Assembly: GCF_046523945.1 (NCBI RefSeq)
Contig: NZ_CP171363.1
Span: forward strand, 2,418,001-2,482,000
Direction: 5' to 3'
DNA from: Faucicola mancuniensis
GTDB lineage: Bacteria > Pseudomonadota > Gammaproteobacteria > Pseudomonadales > Moraxellaceae
Length of the DNA: 64,000 nucleotides
The position numbers were made by a program, and so were the translations under genes. Position 1 is the first letter of the stretch. Every line of letters begins with the position of its first letter. Below the pieces are notes generated by a model. That model did no database searches and was not told the DNA's origin. It was given only the letters and a program-made list of their open reading frames with translations. Below are positions 43,697-52,397 of this stretch, piece by piece.

Positions 43697-45106
43697 TTAA
43701 CAACTGTAGTACATATCAAACTCAATTGGGTGAACAGTTACGTTGTAACGCTCTACTTCATCACGTTTTAGCTCAATGTAGGCTTCTAGCATTTCTTTGG
43801 TGAATACACCACCTTTTAACAAGAACTCATGGTCATCTTCTAACGCTTTTAACGCAACTTCCAAGTTTTCTGCAACCGTTGGGATTAATGCTTCTTCTTC
43901 TGGTGGTAAGTCGTACAAGTTTTTGTCCGCCGCTTCACCGGGGTGGATTTTGTTTTGAATACCGTCAAGACCTGCCATTAACAAGGCTGCAAAGCATAGG
44001 TATGGGTTACACGCTGGGTCTGGGAAACGGGCTTCAATACGTTTACCTTTTGGACTTGCCACATAAGGAATACGGATTGATGCAGAACGGTTTGACGCAG
44101 AATAAGCCAATTTAATCGGTGCTTCGTAATGTGGTACTAGGCGTTTGTAGCTGTTGGTTGATGGGTTGGTAATCGCATTTAACGCACGAGCGTGTTTGAT
44201 GATACCACCGATAAAGAACAAGGCAGTTTCTGACAAGCCTGCGTATTCGTCGCCTGCAAAGGTGTTTTTACCGTCTTTTGAGATTGACATATGCACGTGC
44301 ATACCAGAACCGTTGTCGCCTACGATTGGTTTTGGCATAAAGGTTGCTGTTTTGCCGTATTCGTGTGCCACGTTATGCACAACGTATTTAAACTGTTGCA
44401 CTTCGTCCGCTTTACGCACCATGGTATTAAATGACACGCCGATTTCTAATTGGCAAGAAGCAACTTCGTGGTGATGCACTTCTACACGACCTTCGCCCAT
44501 GATGTCCTCAATGGCTTTACACATATCCGCACGCATATCTTGTGCAGAATCTACTGGTGGTACCGGAAAGTAACCGCCTTTTACACGTGGACGGTGCGCA
44601 TAGTTTCCGCCTTCCATTTCTTTGTCAGTACTCCAAGCCGCTTCGTCCGCAGAGATGGTGTGTCTTGCACCTGACATATCAATTGACCATTTAACATCGT
44701 CAAATACAAAAAATTCTGGTTCAGGGCTAAAGAATGCAGTATCACCAATGCCTGTTGATTTTAGGTACTCTTCGGCACGGCGAGCGATAGAGCGTGGGTC
44801 ACGGTCATAGCCTTGTAGCGTTGCAGGCTCAATCACATCACACGTTACCACAACGGTGGTATCACGGAAAAATGGGTCAATAAATGCAGTTTCAGCATCT
44901 GGACGTAAAATCATGTCTGATGACTCAATCCCACGCCAGCCAGCGATTGACGAACCGTCAAACATTTTGCCATCTTCAAAAATATCTTCGTCCATCGTAG
45001 ATGCTGGATAGCTGACATGATGCTCTTTACCACGCGTATCAGTAAAACGAAAATCTACCCATTTGGCTTCGCTTGATTTGATTAAGTCTAAAAATTTGTT
45101 TGACAT
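43697..45106 (-). CDS. glnA: Glutamine synthetase, type I
   Basis: This enzyme makes glutamine from glutamate, ammonia and ATP. The 469-residue length is typical for GSI-beta. Motifs seen are FDGSSIAGW, VEVHHHEVASCQLEIG, GDNGSGMHVHMS and NRSASIRIPY. The adenylylation loop Tyr is in KNLYDLPPEE, so control by a GlnE-type adenylyltransferase is likely. The ATG at 45106 is chosen because AAGGAAACGTT precedes it and MSNKFLDLIK is the family start. The frame from 45199 is a read-in. No sigma54 box was recognised upstream; a sigma70-like TTGTCA/TATAAA pair (45199-45173, spacing 15) is present. Confidence 0.95.
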   Translation of the reverse strand: MSNKFLDLIKSSEAKWVDFRFTDTRGKEHHVSYPASTMDEDIFEDGKMFDGSSIAGWRGIESSDMILRPDAETAFIDPFFRDTTVVVTCDVIEPATLQGYDRDPRSIARRAEEYLKSTGIGDTAFFSPEPEFFVFDDVKWSIDMSGARHTISADEAAWSTDKEMEGGNYAHRPRVKGGYFPVPPVDSAQDMRADMCKAIEDIMGEGRVEVHHHEVASCQLEIGVSFNTMVRKADEVQQFKYVVHNVAHEYGKTATFMPKPIVGDNGSGMHVHMSISKDGKNTFAGDEYAGLSETALFFIGGIIKHARALNAITNPSTNSYKRLVPHYEAPIKLAYSASNRSASIRIPYVASPKGKRIEARFPDPACNPYLCFAALLMAGLDGIQNKIHPGEAADKNLYDLPPEEEALIPTVAENLEVALKALEDDHEFLLKGGVFTKEMLEAYIELKRDEVERYNVTVHPIEFDMYYSC

Positions 45107-45389
45107 AACGTTTCCTTTTTGAGAAAAATTGATAAATTCGTATGAATTATCATGGTGAAAAACTGATGTAACTTTATACCGTTTTAAACAAAATGACAAG
45201 AGATAATATAACTTTTTTTGGTTATCTTAGCTATAATCTTTTGTTATCAAAAAATAATTGTTACACATTAATTTTAGCATACAAGGCTATATGCAAATAT
45301 ACATTCAAATAGCGTGCCAAGATTTTTTAGCTAATTTTTGGGCTTTGTTGCCCAAAAAAACAGTTTTTTTAGCTAAAAATTTCTCTATT

Positions 45390-45473
45390 TTGGTGCAATT
45401 TCAAAAAAATCTTGCACCAAATCGATGCAATGCAATTTTTTCACCATTTTTGTGCAAATTATTTTTGGTGCAA
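45390..45473. repeat. Cluster of TTGGTGCAA repeats upstream of trpG
   Basis: TTGGTGCAA occurs at 45390-45398 and 45465-45473, with its inverse TTGCACCAA at 45412-45420. They lie in the 465-base gene-free gap between glnA and trpG (45107-45571). The gap also holds a GGGC/GCCC hairpin at 45335-45358 and two near-identical 14- and 15-base units GC(C)ATTTAATGATAA at 45521-45534 and 45535-45549. Confidence 0.45.
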
Positions 45474-45571
45474 GGGTTTATCAAAATCCAATAAATTTTG
45501 ATAAAATATTTATCCGCTAGGCATTTAATGATAAGCCATTTAATGATAAACTAAGACGTTTTGATGGATTG

Positions 45572-46195
45572 ATGTTTGCCAAAATGTTGTTGTTTATTGA
45601 TAATTTTGACAGTTTTACTTATAACCTTGTGCAATATTTTCAAATACTTGGACAAGATGTGCGTGTTTGCCAAAACAATCAACCAACAATTGCCGACATT
45701 CAAGCGTTAAACCCACAATATATCGTGATTGGACCTGGCCCTTGCACGCCAAGCGAAGCAGGGATTTCGCTAGGCATTATCCGTCAGTTTGCAGGGCAAA
45801 TACCGATTTTGGGCATATGTCTGGGTCATCAAGCCATCGCCCAAGCCTTTGGTGCAAAGATTGTCAAGGCAAATACCGTCATGCACGGTCGCACTTCGCC
45901 GATTTATCATGATGATACAGGGATTTTTCAGGGTTTGCCCAGTCCATTTTTGGCGACTCGTTATCATTCGTTGGTGATTGACAATCAAAGTTTAAGTGAT
46001 GATTGGCTTGTCAATGCGTGGACGTTTGAACAAACCCATAAAAATCAAGTAGACAAACCAGATTTTTCACAAAAAACTATCATGGCAATCCGTCATCAAA
46101 GCCTTGCTATTGAAGGCGTGCAGTTTCACCCAGAGTCAATTTTGAGTGAAAATGGATTAGCCTTATTACACAATTTTTTAAACAAATATCAATAG
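45572..46195 (+). CDS. trpG: Anthranilate synthase glutamine amidotransferase subunit (TrpG/PabA)
   Basis: This class I glutamine amidotransferase supplies ammonia for anthranilate synthesis, and possibly for aminodeoxychorismate. It shows LLFIDNFDSFTYNLVQYF, VIGPGPCTPSEAG, the nucleophile Cys in ILGICLGHQAIAQAFGA, MHGRTSPIYHD and the His-Glu pair in VQFHPESIL. The ATG at 45572 (with GGA four bases before it) is chosen, and an ATG at 45584 (MLLFIDN) matches family starts equally well. It is first in a trpGDC run. The TrpE subunit is not in the window. Confidence 0.92.
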   Translation: MFAKMLLFIDNFDSFTYNLVQYFQILGQDVRVCQNNQPTIADIQALNPQYIVIGPGPCTPSEAGISLGIIRQFAGQIPILGICLGHQAIAQAFGAKIVKANTVMHGRTSPIYHDDTGIFQGLPSPFLATRYHSLVIDNQSLSDDWLVNAWTFEQTHKNQVDKPDFSQKTIMAIRHQSLAIEGVQFHPESILSENGLALLHNFLNKYQ

Positions 46196-46230
46196 TTTTT
46201 TATCAATAATTTTTTTAAAAGGACAGTTGA

Positions 46231-47349
46231 ATGAAACCCCATGATTTAAGCCAAATTATCAAACTTAGCCAATCAAATCAACCACTTAGCCAACAACAAA
46301 TTGACACCCTACTCACCACCGCCCTTGACAAAGCGATTAATCATCTTGATTTAACCTTTGATGAAATGCGTGCGGTCATGCTAGTGATTATGCAGGGCAA
46401 CTGCTCGGATACCATGATGGGGGCGTTGCTCACCGCTTTGCGTATGAAAAGCGAAAGCATTGATGAAATCAGTGCGGATGCCAGCGTCATGCGTGAGCTT
46501 GCCACCAAAGTAGATTTGGGCGATACACCAAACTTGGTGGATATCGTAGGGACAGGGGGCGATGGGGCGAATTTATTTAACGTATCTACTGCCTCCATGC
46601 TCGTTGCGGCAGCGGCGGATTGTCATGTGGCAAAACATGGCAGTCGTGGCGTATCTACCAATTCTGGTAGTTCAAATTTATTAGAACAAGCAGGCGTTTA
46701 TTTAAATCTTACGCCAGAACAAATGCAACAATGTATTAAAAATCAAGGCTTTGGCTTTTTGTACGCACCCAATCACCACAGTGCCATGCGTTTTGCCGCC
46801 CCTGTACGTAAGGCATTGGGCGTAAGAACCTTGTTTAACATTTTAGGACCTTTAACCAATCCTGCAGGGGTCAAAAATGCACTCATTGGCGTATTTAGCC
46901 CAAAACTGTGCGAACCGCTTGCCCATGTGTTTAAAAATCTAGGCGATAATCATGTGATGGTGGTCGCTTCTAGTGATGGTTTGGACGAAATTTCGTTAGC
47001 CACGACCACTTTTGTCGCAGAACTCAAAAATGGCGAAGTCACAACTTATGAAATCTCGCCAGAAGATTTTGGCATTGCGTCCCAAAGTTTGCACGGTTTG
47101 ACCGTTGAATCATCGGCTCAAAGCCTTGAATTGATTGAACAAGCCCTTGTCAATAATCCAAAAAAACCTGAAAACGCCCAAAAAGCCATGAATATGATTG
47201 CGTTAAATGCAGGGGCAACGATTTATCTTGCTGGGCTTGCCGATAGCCATCAACAAGGCGTTGCCAAAGCGTTAGAGATTATCCAGACAGGGCAAGCCCT
47301 TGAAAAATTGCACAGTTTGGCAAAATATACCCAACAATTTGCAAAATAA
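46231..47349 (+). CDS. trpD: Anthranilate phosphoribosyltransferase TrpD
   Basis: TrpD attaches phosphoribose to anthranilate, the second step of tryptophan synthesis. The protein has 372 residues, slightly longer than usual because of about 25 extra N-terminal residues (KPHDLSQIIKLSQSNQPLSQ). Motifs seen are VDIVGTGGDGANLFNVSTAS (PRPP-binding GTGGD), AKHGSRGVSTNSGSSNLLEQ, the FLYAPNHHSAMRFAAPVRKA segment and LGVRTLFNILGPLTNPA. AAAAGGACAG lies ahead of the ATG. It follows trpG by 35 bases. Confidence 0.95.
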   Translation: MKPHDLSQIIKLSQSNQPLSQQQIDTLLTTALDKAINHLDLTFDEMRAVMLVIMQGNCSDTMMGALLTALRMKSESIDEISADASVMRELATKVDLGDTPNLVDIVGTGGDGANLFNVSTASMLVAAAADCHVAKHGSRGVSTNSGSSNLLEQAGVYLNLTPEQMQQCIKNQGFGFLYAPNHHSAMRFAAPVRKALGVRTLFNILGPLTNPAGVKNALIGVFSPKLCEPLAHVFKNLGDNHVMVVASSDGLDEISLATTTFVAELKNGEVTTYEISPEDFGIASQSLHGLTVESSAQSLELIEQALVNNPKKPENAQKAMNMIALNAGATIYLAGLADSHQQGVAKALEIIQTGQALEKLHSLAKYTQQFAK

Positions 47350-47371
47350 TGTTTAAAAATTTGGAAAAAAT

Positions 47372-48181
47372 ATGACACACGAAGTCCCATCAGTTTTAAA
47401 AAAAATCGTTGAAACCAAAAAACAAGAGCTTATCAAAGCAAAACAACAACAGTCTTTTTATGACCTTGAACAAATTGCCTTGAGCAAAAAAGACGATATC
47501 CGAGATTTTGCAGGCAGTTTACGCAAAGAAGGTATCAGGGTGATTGCTGAAGTCAAAAAAGCGTCGCCATCAAAAGGCATTATCGCCCAAAACTTTGACC
47601 CTATCGCCACCGCCAAAGGCTATGAACAAGCAGGTGCAAGTTGCCTGTCGGTTTTGACTGATGTGGATTATTTTCAAGGCTCTAACGAATATTTGCTTCA
47701 AGCACGTGAGGCGGTGAGTTTGCCTTTATTGCGAAAAGATTTTATGATTGAGCCGTATCACATCATGCAATCTCGTGCTTTGGGGGCGGATTGTATTTTG
47801 CTGATTATGGCGTGTTTGTCGGACGCTCAAGTTGCCGAATTGCACGAATTGGCATTAAATCTTGGCATGAGTGTGTTGATTGAATGTCATGATAAAACGG
47901 AAGTTGAACGTGCGTTACGTTTGCCAAAACACACGCAAAATATTTATGGGATTAATAATCGTAATTTAAATAACTTTGAAACCAGTCTTAACACCACGTT
48001 AAAGTTGCGTGAGATGTTTGATAAGTCGTGTTTGTTGGTAACGGAAAGCGGTATTCATTCATCTGATGATGTGAAGTTAATGCTTGAGCATGATATTCAT
48101 GCGTTTTTGATTGGTGAGCAGTTTATGAAAACGGAAAACGCAGGGCAAGCATTGGCAAAATTGTTGGCGGATAGTCAATGA
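47372..48181 (+). CDS. trpC: Indole-3-glycerol phosphate synthase TrpC
   Basis: This TIM-barrel enzyme closes the indole ring in the fourth step of tryptophan synthesis. It has 269 residues and no fused TrpF domain. Motifs seen are VIAEVKKASPSKGII (catalytic Glu and Lys), GASCLSVLTDVDYFQGS, PLLRKDFMIEPYHI, GADCILLIMACLSD, LIECHDKTE, INNRNLNNFET and VTESGIHSSDDV. It starts 22 bases after trpD. TrpF, TrpA and TrpB must be encoded elsewhere. Confidence 0.95.
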   Translation: MTHEVPSVLKKIVETKKQELIKAKQQQSFYDLEQIALSKKDDIRDFAGSLRKEGIRVIAEVKKASPSKGIIAQNFDPIATAKGYEQAGASCLSVLTDVDYFQGSNEYLLQAREAVSLPLLRKDFMIEPYHIMQSRALGADCILLIMACLSDAQVAELHELALNLGMSVLIECHDKTEVERALRLPKHTQNIYGINNRNLNNFETSLNTTLKLREMFDKSCLLVTESGIHSSDDVKLMLEHDIHAFLIGEQFMKTENAGQALAKLLADSQ

Positions 48182-48231
48182 TTTTTGTACGCTTGTATTA
48201 CCAAGTTTGACGATGTTAATTGGAAATATAA

Positions 48232-48709
48232 ATGAATAAATCCGAAACGCTTAATTTTTTAAATCAAAAAAAATATTTGGTATGAAATTACCGAACATGA
48301 AGCCGTTTTTAACATGGCTGAAACGGTCAATATCGCCTTACATTATCCAGACGCTGAAGCTAAAAATATTTTTGTCAGAGATGATAAAAAACGAAATTAC
48401 TATTTGATTACTGTTAAAGGCGATAAAAAAGTTAATTTAAAATATTTTAAAGAAAAATATCATACTCGTTCACTGTCTTTTGCGTCAGAACAAGATTTAA
48501 TGGCAATTTTGGGATTACAAGCTGGTTCTGTTACACCGTTGGGATTAATCAATAATACAGAACACAAGGTACAATTTTATTTAGACCAAGATTTTTTAGA
48601 CGAACCAAAATTGATAGGCATTCACCCCAATGACAATACTGCTACTGTGTGGCTAAAAACGGATGATTTGATAACACTTATAGAAGAGCTTAGAAATAGA
48701 AGAGCTTAG
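48232..48709 (+). pseudogene. PrdX/ProX-type prolyl-tRNA editing deacylase, frameshifted at an A8 tract
   Basis: The body (from 48314) is a YbaK-like editing domain: NMAETVNIALHYPDAEAKN, FVRDDKKRNYYLITVKGDKK, then EQDLMAILGLQAGSVTPLGL. Such proteins free tRNA-Pro from wrongly attached Ala or Cys. The true N-terminus begins at the ATG at 48232 (MNKSETLNFLNQK) but runs out of frame in eight A's (48266-48273). Seven A's would join it to NIWYEITEHEAVFNMAE and give a 158-residue protein. A 16-base tandem duplication also alters the C-terminus. It may be a phase-variable, dead or mis-sequenced gene. A shortened product from the ATG at 48314 would lack the first editing-domain strand. Confidence 0.78.
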
Positions 48710-48713
48710 AAAT
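48682..48713 (+). repeat. 16-bp perfect tandem duplication at the 3' end of the prdX-like gene
   Basis: AGAAGAGCTTAGAAAT is present twice in tandem (48682-48697 and 48698-48713). The second copy introduces the present TAG stop. With a single copy the frame would continue as ELRNFIHIVEL and then stop. Confidence 0.8.
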
Positions 48714-48770
48714 TTCATTCATATTGTTGAGTTATAGAGTTTGTTCGCTCCAAAACTCCAAAATGTAAAA

Positions 48771-49904
48771 TCATAACTCTTCTGTCTCACCGCCAAACCA
48801 TGTCAAAATCACCAAACACACCAACAAAATCAACATCAACGCCAAAAAATATACTCTTGTCATCGCAACGCTTGCCCCCATTTGGTTTAGCATGACAGAC
48901 GCATTCATACCTGCTGTGCTTGGAAACGCCCAACGAATGTAATGAAACGGTTCTGGTAACATCTGCACAGGCCAAGTAATCCCAGAGATAAATAACATTG
49001 GCATAGAGCTAACAACAAGCACCTGCATGGCACGCTCACGTCCTGCAAACCACAGCCCAACGACACAGCCTAATGCTACCACCGCAGGGAAGAATATCGC
49101 AAGTAACAACAGCGAACCTGCCAAATTTTGGTTGCGTGGGTAGTCATTCATAGAAAACACCCAACCATAATAAAAACAGCCGAGCAACACGCCAAATACT
49201 GAAATGCCAACAATCCGAGCTAGCCAAGTTTTGAGCGGTGCATGGTGGCTTTTTTGTTCCACCCAAGTGCCGACCAACATCGCTGTCGCTATCAAAAACA
49301 TCTGTTGCAAAATCAAAATAGACACAGGTGGCACGACATAGCTACCGTAGCCTTCGGTTTGATTGTAAAGTGGGTTAATGGTTAAATTGACAGGGCTTAG
49401 GTTGGCTTTGGCAAGGGTTATATCATTGCCTTGCATGACGGATTTTTGGATTTCCACCCCTGCCGACACCGTGCCGATGATTTCCAAAAAGCCTGTTTGC
49501 ACTTGTTTATTTAACAAAAAATAGTTACCGTTGGCAAGCACGCTCACCTTTGCCAATTGCCCTGTGCTGACCTTTTGGTACAAGCCTGACGGTATCACCA
49601 TGTAGCCGACAATTTTGTTTCGCCAGACCAAATCTTTTGCCGTATTTTCATCAGTTACCACGCTGACATCTAGGCGTGGACTGCTTTGGGCGTAGCTGAT
49701 GATTTTGGTGGATAAGGTGGAATGGTCGTTGTCAATAATGGCAACAGGCACGTTTCGCACGATTTCTTTGGAATAAGGCCAAGGGTAAAAAAAGCCGTAA
49801 ATAATCGGTGCGATAATCATCATGGTTAGCACACCTTTGTCGGTAAAAACTTGTTTCCAAACGGTTAAAATTTCTTTAAAAAAACTATTTTTTGGCTTTA
49901 ACAT
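48771..49904 (-). CDS. ABC-2 type transporter permease (YhhJ-like), second of the pair
   Basis: This permease of about 377 residues has an N-terminal membrane anchor (GVLTMMIIAPIIYGFFYPWP), then a large periplasmic loop (VPVAIIDNDHSTLSTKIISY). The C-terminal membrane segments include VSILILQQMFLIATAMLVGT, LLLLAIFFPAVVALGCVVGL and VYFLALMLILLVCLVILTWF. The ATG at 49904 overlaps the stop of the preceding permease gene by one base (TAATG), so translation is coupled. A start five codons upstream at 49919 is possible. It belongs to an efflux operon with an HlyD-type adaptor and a TolC-type channel. No ATP-binding subunit is encoded nearby. Confidence 0.85.
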   Translation of the reverse strand: MLKPKNSFFKEILTVWKQVFTDKGVLTMMIIAPIIYGFFYPWPYSKEIVRNVPVAIIDNDHSTLSTKIISYAQSSPRLDVSVVTDENTAKDLVWRNKIVGYMVIPSGLYQKVSTGQLAKVSVLANGNYFLLNKQVQTGFLEIIGTVSAGVEIQKSVMQGNDITLAKANLSPVNLTINPLYNQTEGYGSYVVPPVSILILQQMFLIATAMLVGTWVEQKSHHAPLKTWLARIVGISVFGVLLGCFYYGWVFSMNDYPRNQNLAGSLLLLAIFFPAVVALGCVVGLWFAGRERAMQVLVVSSMPMLFISGITWPVQMLPEPFHYIRWAFPSTAGMNASVMLNQMGASVAMTRVYFLALMLILLVCLVILTWFGGETEEL

Positions 49905-51211
49905 TAACGTTGCCCCCATTTTTGTGGCGTTCGCAACGCTTTTTTGGTTAAAAGACTGGCAATCAATAAACTCACAATGACCGCAATAAAAAAGCCGTAA
50001 AACGTTGGCATGGCGTAGCTAATCGGAGCGGACATTTGTAACTGATTGGTCTGCATACGCAAATAATGGGTCAAAGGCAGGGCGTTTGACCAATGTTGTG
50101 CAGCGGGCGACATTGCCAAATAAGGAAAAGTTACACCCGAAAATGCAAATGACGGTGCGGAGATAAACCCTGTAAACGATAAGCCTTGACGATAAGAAAA
50201 CGTGCCAACGGTTACGATAACGCCCATCCAAAATGATACCATCATAAACATCAAAAAAATCAAATAGGTAATCAATAAAGCGGATAATTGCACCGCAAAA
50301 ATCTGAGTAATTAACACCAACACCACCGCTCCCCACAAGGCATAGGCAAGCATAGGGGCGATAAGTTTGCCGTTAAGCCCTGCGATAATCCGCCAAAGTT
50401 TTGGGTTTTGTTCGTTAAATACAATTGTTTGATTGTGTTGGTTTTTTTGTGTTTTATTGCTAATATCTTGATACCATTCGCCAAGCGTTTTATCACGCAA
50501 TTCTCGTCCGACCGTTGAAGCACCGATAACCATTGACAAAATGTGCAATAATGCGGGCAAAACGGTAACAGCCAAAAATTGTCTGTAGTTATTACCTGCG
50601 TTAAATAACGTGATAGTTTGTGTTTGGATAGGGGCGTAACTGCTACGCACGAGCGTGGTGTCTTCGCCTTTTGCCACACGTCTTTGCATTTCTGCTCCTG
50701 CCGAAAAGGTGCTGACAGCGGTTTGTACGCCTTTTTGTATCATGCCTGAATGCGTGCCAAATTGGGCATTGACATTTAACAAAACACGAGTGGACTTTTG
50801 TCCTAACAATTGCCGAGAAAAATCATCAGGAATTTCCACCACTGCATATACTTCGGTGGCTTCTATGGCTTTTTTGGCGGTCGCTGTGTCGTAAAATTGT
50901 TTGACCACGTTTACTTCTGGCGTAGCGTCAATATAGCGGATTAGGGTCGCTGATTGGGCGGTGTGGCTGTTGTCAATGACGGCAATCGGCAAATCAATCG
51001 CCGAGCCTTTGGCAAACACCCACCAAACTGAAAATACGAGCATAATCGGCAACCAAAACATCATGGCAAAATCCCAACTATGATGACTTAAAAAATGCCA
51101 TTCATGCTTGGCACTTTGCCAAAATGCCCCAAAAAAATCGGCAAGGCTAAAACGGTCGTTTTGGCTCAAATCTTGGCTAAGATTGGACGGTGGATTTGTT
51201 GAATTTGGCAT
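49904..51211 (-). CDS. ABC-2 type transporter permease (YhhJ-like), first of the pair
   Basis: This 435-residue paralogue of the following permease has the same layout: a membrane anchor near residue 50 (FAMMFWLPIMLVFSVWWVFA), a periplasmic domain with LPIAVIDNSHTAQSATLIRY, and C-terminal membrane helices. It has an additional soluble insertion (RELRDKTLGEWYQDISNKTQ) between helices. It starts 31 bases after the HlyD-like gene and overlaps the next permease by one base, so the two permeases probably form a heterodimer. An RbbA/YhiH-type ATPase, normally encoded between adaptor and permeases, is absent. Confidence 0.85.
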   Translation of the reverse strand: MPNSTNPPSNLSQDLSQNDRFSLADFFGAFWQSAKHEWHFLSHHSWDFAMMFWLPIMLVFSVWWVFAKGSAIDLPIAVIDNSHTAQSATLIRYIDATPEVNVVKQFYDTATAKKAIEATEVYAVVEIPDDFSRQLLGQKSTRVLLNVNAQFGTHSGMIQKGVQTAVSTFSAGAEMQRRVAKGEDTTLVRSSYAPIQTQTITLFNAGNNYRQFLAVTVLPALLHILSMVIGASTVGRELRDKTLGEWYQDISNKTQKNQHNQTIVFNEQNPKLWRIIAGLNGKLIAPMLAYALWGAVVLVLITQIFAVQLSALLITYLIFLMFMMVSFWMGVIVTVGTFSYRQGLSFTGFISAPSFAFSGVTFPYLAMSPAAQHWSNALPLTHYLRMQTNQLQMSAPISYAMPTFYGFFIAVIVSLLIASLLTKKALRTPQKWGQR

Positions 51212-51242
51212 ACCGAATTAAGCTGATTATTGGTTAAGTTTT

Positions 51243-52334
51243 TTATTGATTTTGCTGATTCGCAGGGACATCAACCAACACGCTCATGCCTTGACGCAGA
51301 CGGCTGTCAGGGTTTTGCGGACGGGCTTTAATTTCAAAAGTTCGCATATCAAAGCCGTCTTTGCTGTTGGTTTGTCGCCATGTCGCAAAGTCCGATAGCA
51401 CCGAGCTTGCGTACACCGTAAAGGTCTGTTTGTACGGCTGATTGTTCGCAGACAAGGCAGGGACGGTAGCGGTAAATTGGCTACCCACAGCAAAATGTGC
51501 CAAGTTATTTTCGGTAACGTTTAACACGACCCATTGGTCGTTGGGGTCAATCACGCTGATTAACGGCACACCTTGACCGACCACTTGCCCAGATTTGACA
51601 ATCACATCATCAACCATGCCTGTGATTGGGCTTTTTAGATTGGCTTCGTCTTTGGCAATCATCGCTTCTTTTAGTTTACCTTCCACTTGTTTGACTTGGG
51701 CTTCGGCTACGGATTTGTCTTCGTTTCTCGCCCCTGTAACGGCAAGGCTATATTGGGCTTTTGCCATTTTTGCCTTGTCGCTACTTGCGATATAGTTGGT
51801 GTAGGCTTCATCACGTTTTTGGCGGGACATCAAGCCTTCACTTGCCAAGCGGTCAATGCGTTCAAAGGTCACTTTGGCAAGGTCAGCAGCCGATTGGGCG
51901 GCTTCATATTGGTATTTTGCCATTTCAATTTCTTGAGGTCTTGCCCCGTTGTTGGCTTTGTCAAGCTGACTTTGTGCCATTGCTTTGCCTGCTTCGGCTT
52001 GTTCAATTTTGGCATTAATCTCTGGGCTGTCCATTTCAATGAGTAACGTACCAACGCTGATTTTGTCGCCTTCTTTGACATGAATATTGGCAATTCGCCC
52101 TGCGACTTTGGCGGCAACAGGCGTTTGCTCTACTTCCATATGCCCTTGAATGATGGTCGGTGCTTGCGAAATTTGCCGTTTATCTTTGATTAAACCCCAA
52201 ATTACCAAACCAATTAACCCCAATAAAATCAACGTGATAACAATCAATTTGATTTTATTTGGTTTTGGTTTTTGTGGTTGATAAGTGGTATTATCTGTGC
52301 TAACGGTTTGCGAATGGTTAATAGGGTCAGCCAT
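51243..52334 (-). CDS. HlyD-family periplasmic adaptor (membrane fusion) protein
   Basis: This 363-residue adaptor has one N-terminal transmembrane helix (IKLIVITLILLGLIGLVIWG). A biotinyl-lipoyl-like half-motif follows (VAAKVAGRIANIHVKEGDKI), then a long alpha-hairpin coiled coil (residues about 105-230) and a second half-motif (LKSPITGMVDDVIVKSGQVV). A beta-barrel region completes it. It should bridge the inner-membrane permeases with the outer-membrane channel encoded just upstream. The length and pattern resemble E. coli YhiI and related drug-efflux adaptors. Confidence 0.9.
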   Translation of the reverse strand: MADPINHSQTVSTDNTTYQPQKPKPNKIKLIVITLILLGLIGLVIWGLIKDKRQISQAPTIIQGHMEVEQTPVAAKVAGRIANIHVKEGDKISVGTLLIEMDSPEINAKIEQAEAGKAMAQSQLDKANNGARPQEIEMAKYQYEAAQSAADLAKVTFERIDRLASEGLMSRQKRDEAYTNYIASSDKAKMAKAQYSLAVTGARNEDKSVAEAQVKQVEGKLKEAMIAKDEANLKSPITGMVDDVIVKSGQVVGQGVPLISVIDPNDQWVVLNVTENNLAHFAVGSQFTATVPALSANNQPYKQTFTVYASSVLSDFATWRQTNSKDGFDMRTFEIKARPQNPDSRLRQGMSVLVDVPANQQNQ

Positions 52335-52397
52335 AATGTTGCCATGTAAATTTTATAAAAAATTAAATTAAAAAAATAAAAATTGAAAAAAAATCAA

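Noticed and set aside
45107..45260. Sigma54 promoter ahead of glnA
   Set aside because: No TGGCAC-N5-TTGC-like pair was found on the minus strand. Only a sigma70-like pair with short spacing is present.
45335..45358. Rho-independent terminator upstream of trpG
   Set aside because: The GGGC/GCCC hairpin has T's on its 5' arm and A's on its 3' arm, so neither strand has a U-tail after the stem.
45258..45494. Leader peptide for trp attenuation
   Set aside because: The 78-codon frame has only one Trp codon, no ribosome-binding site and no terminator/antiterminator pair next to it.
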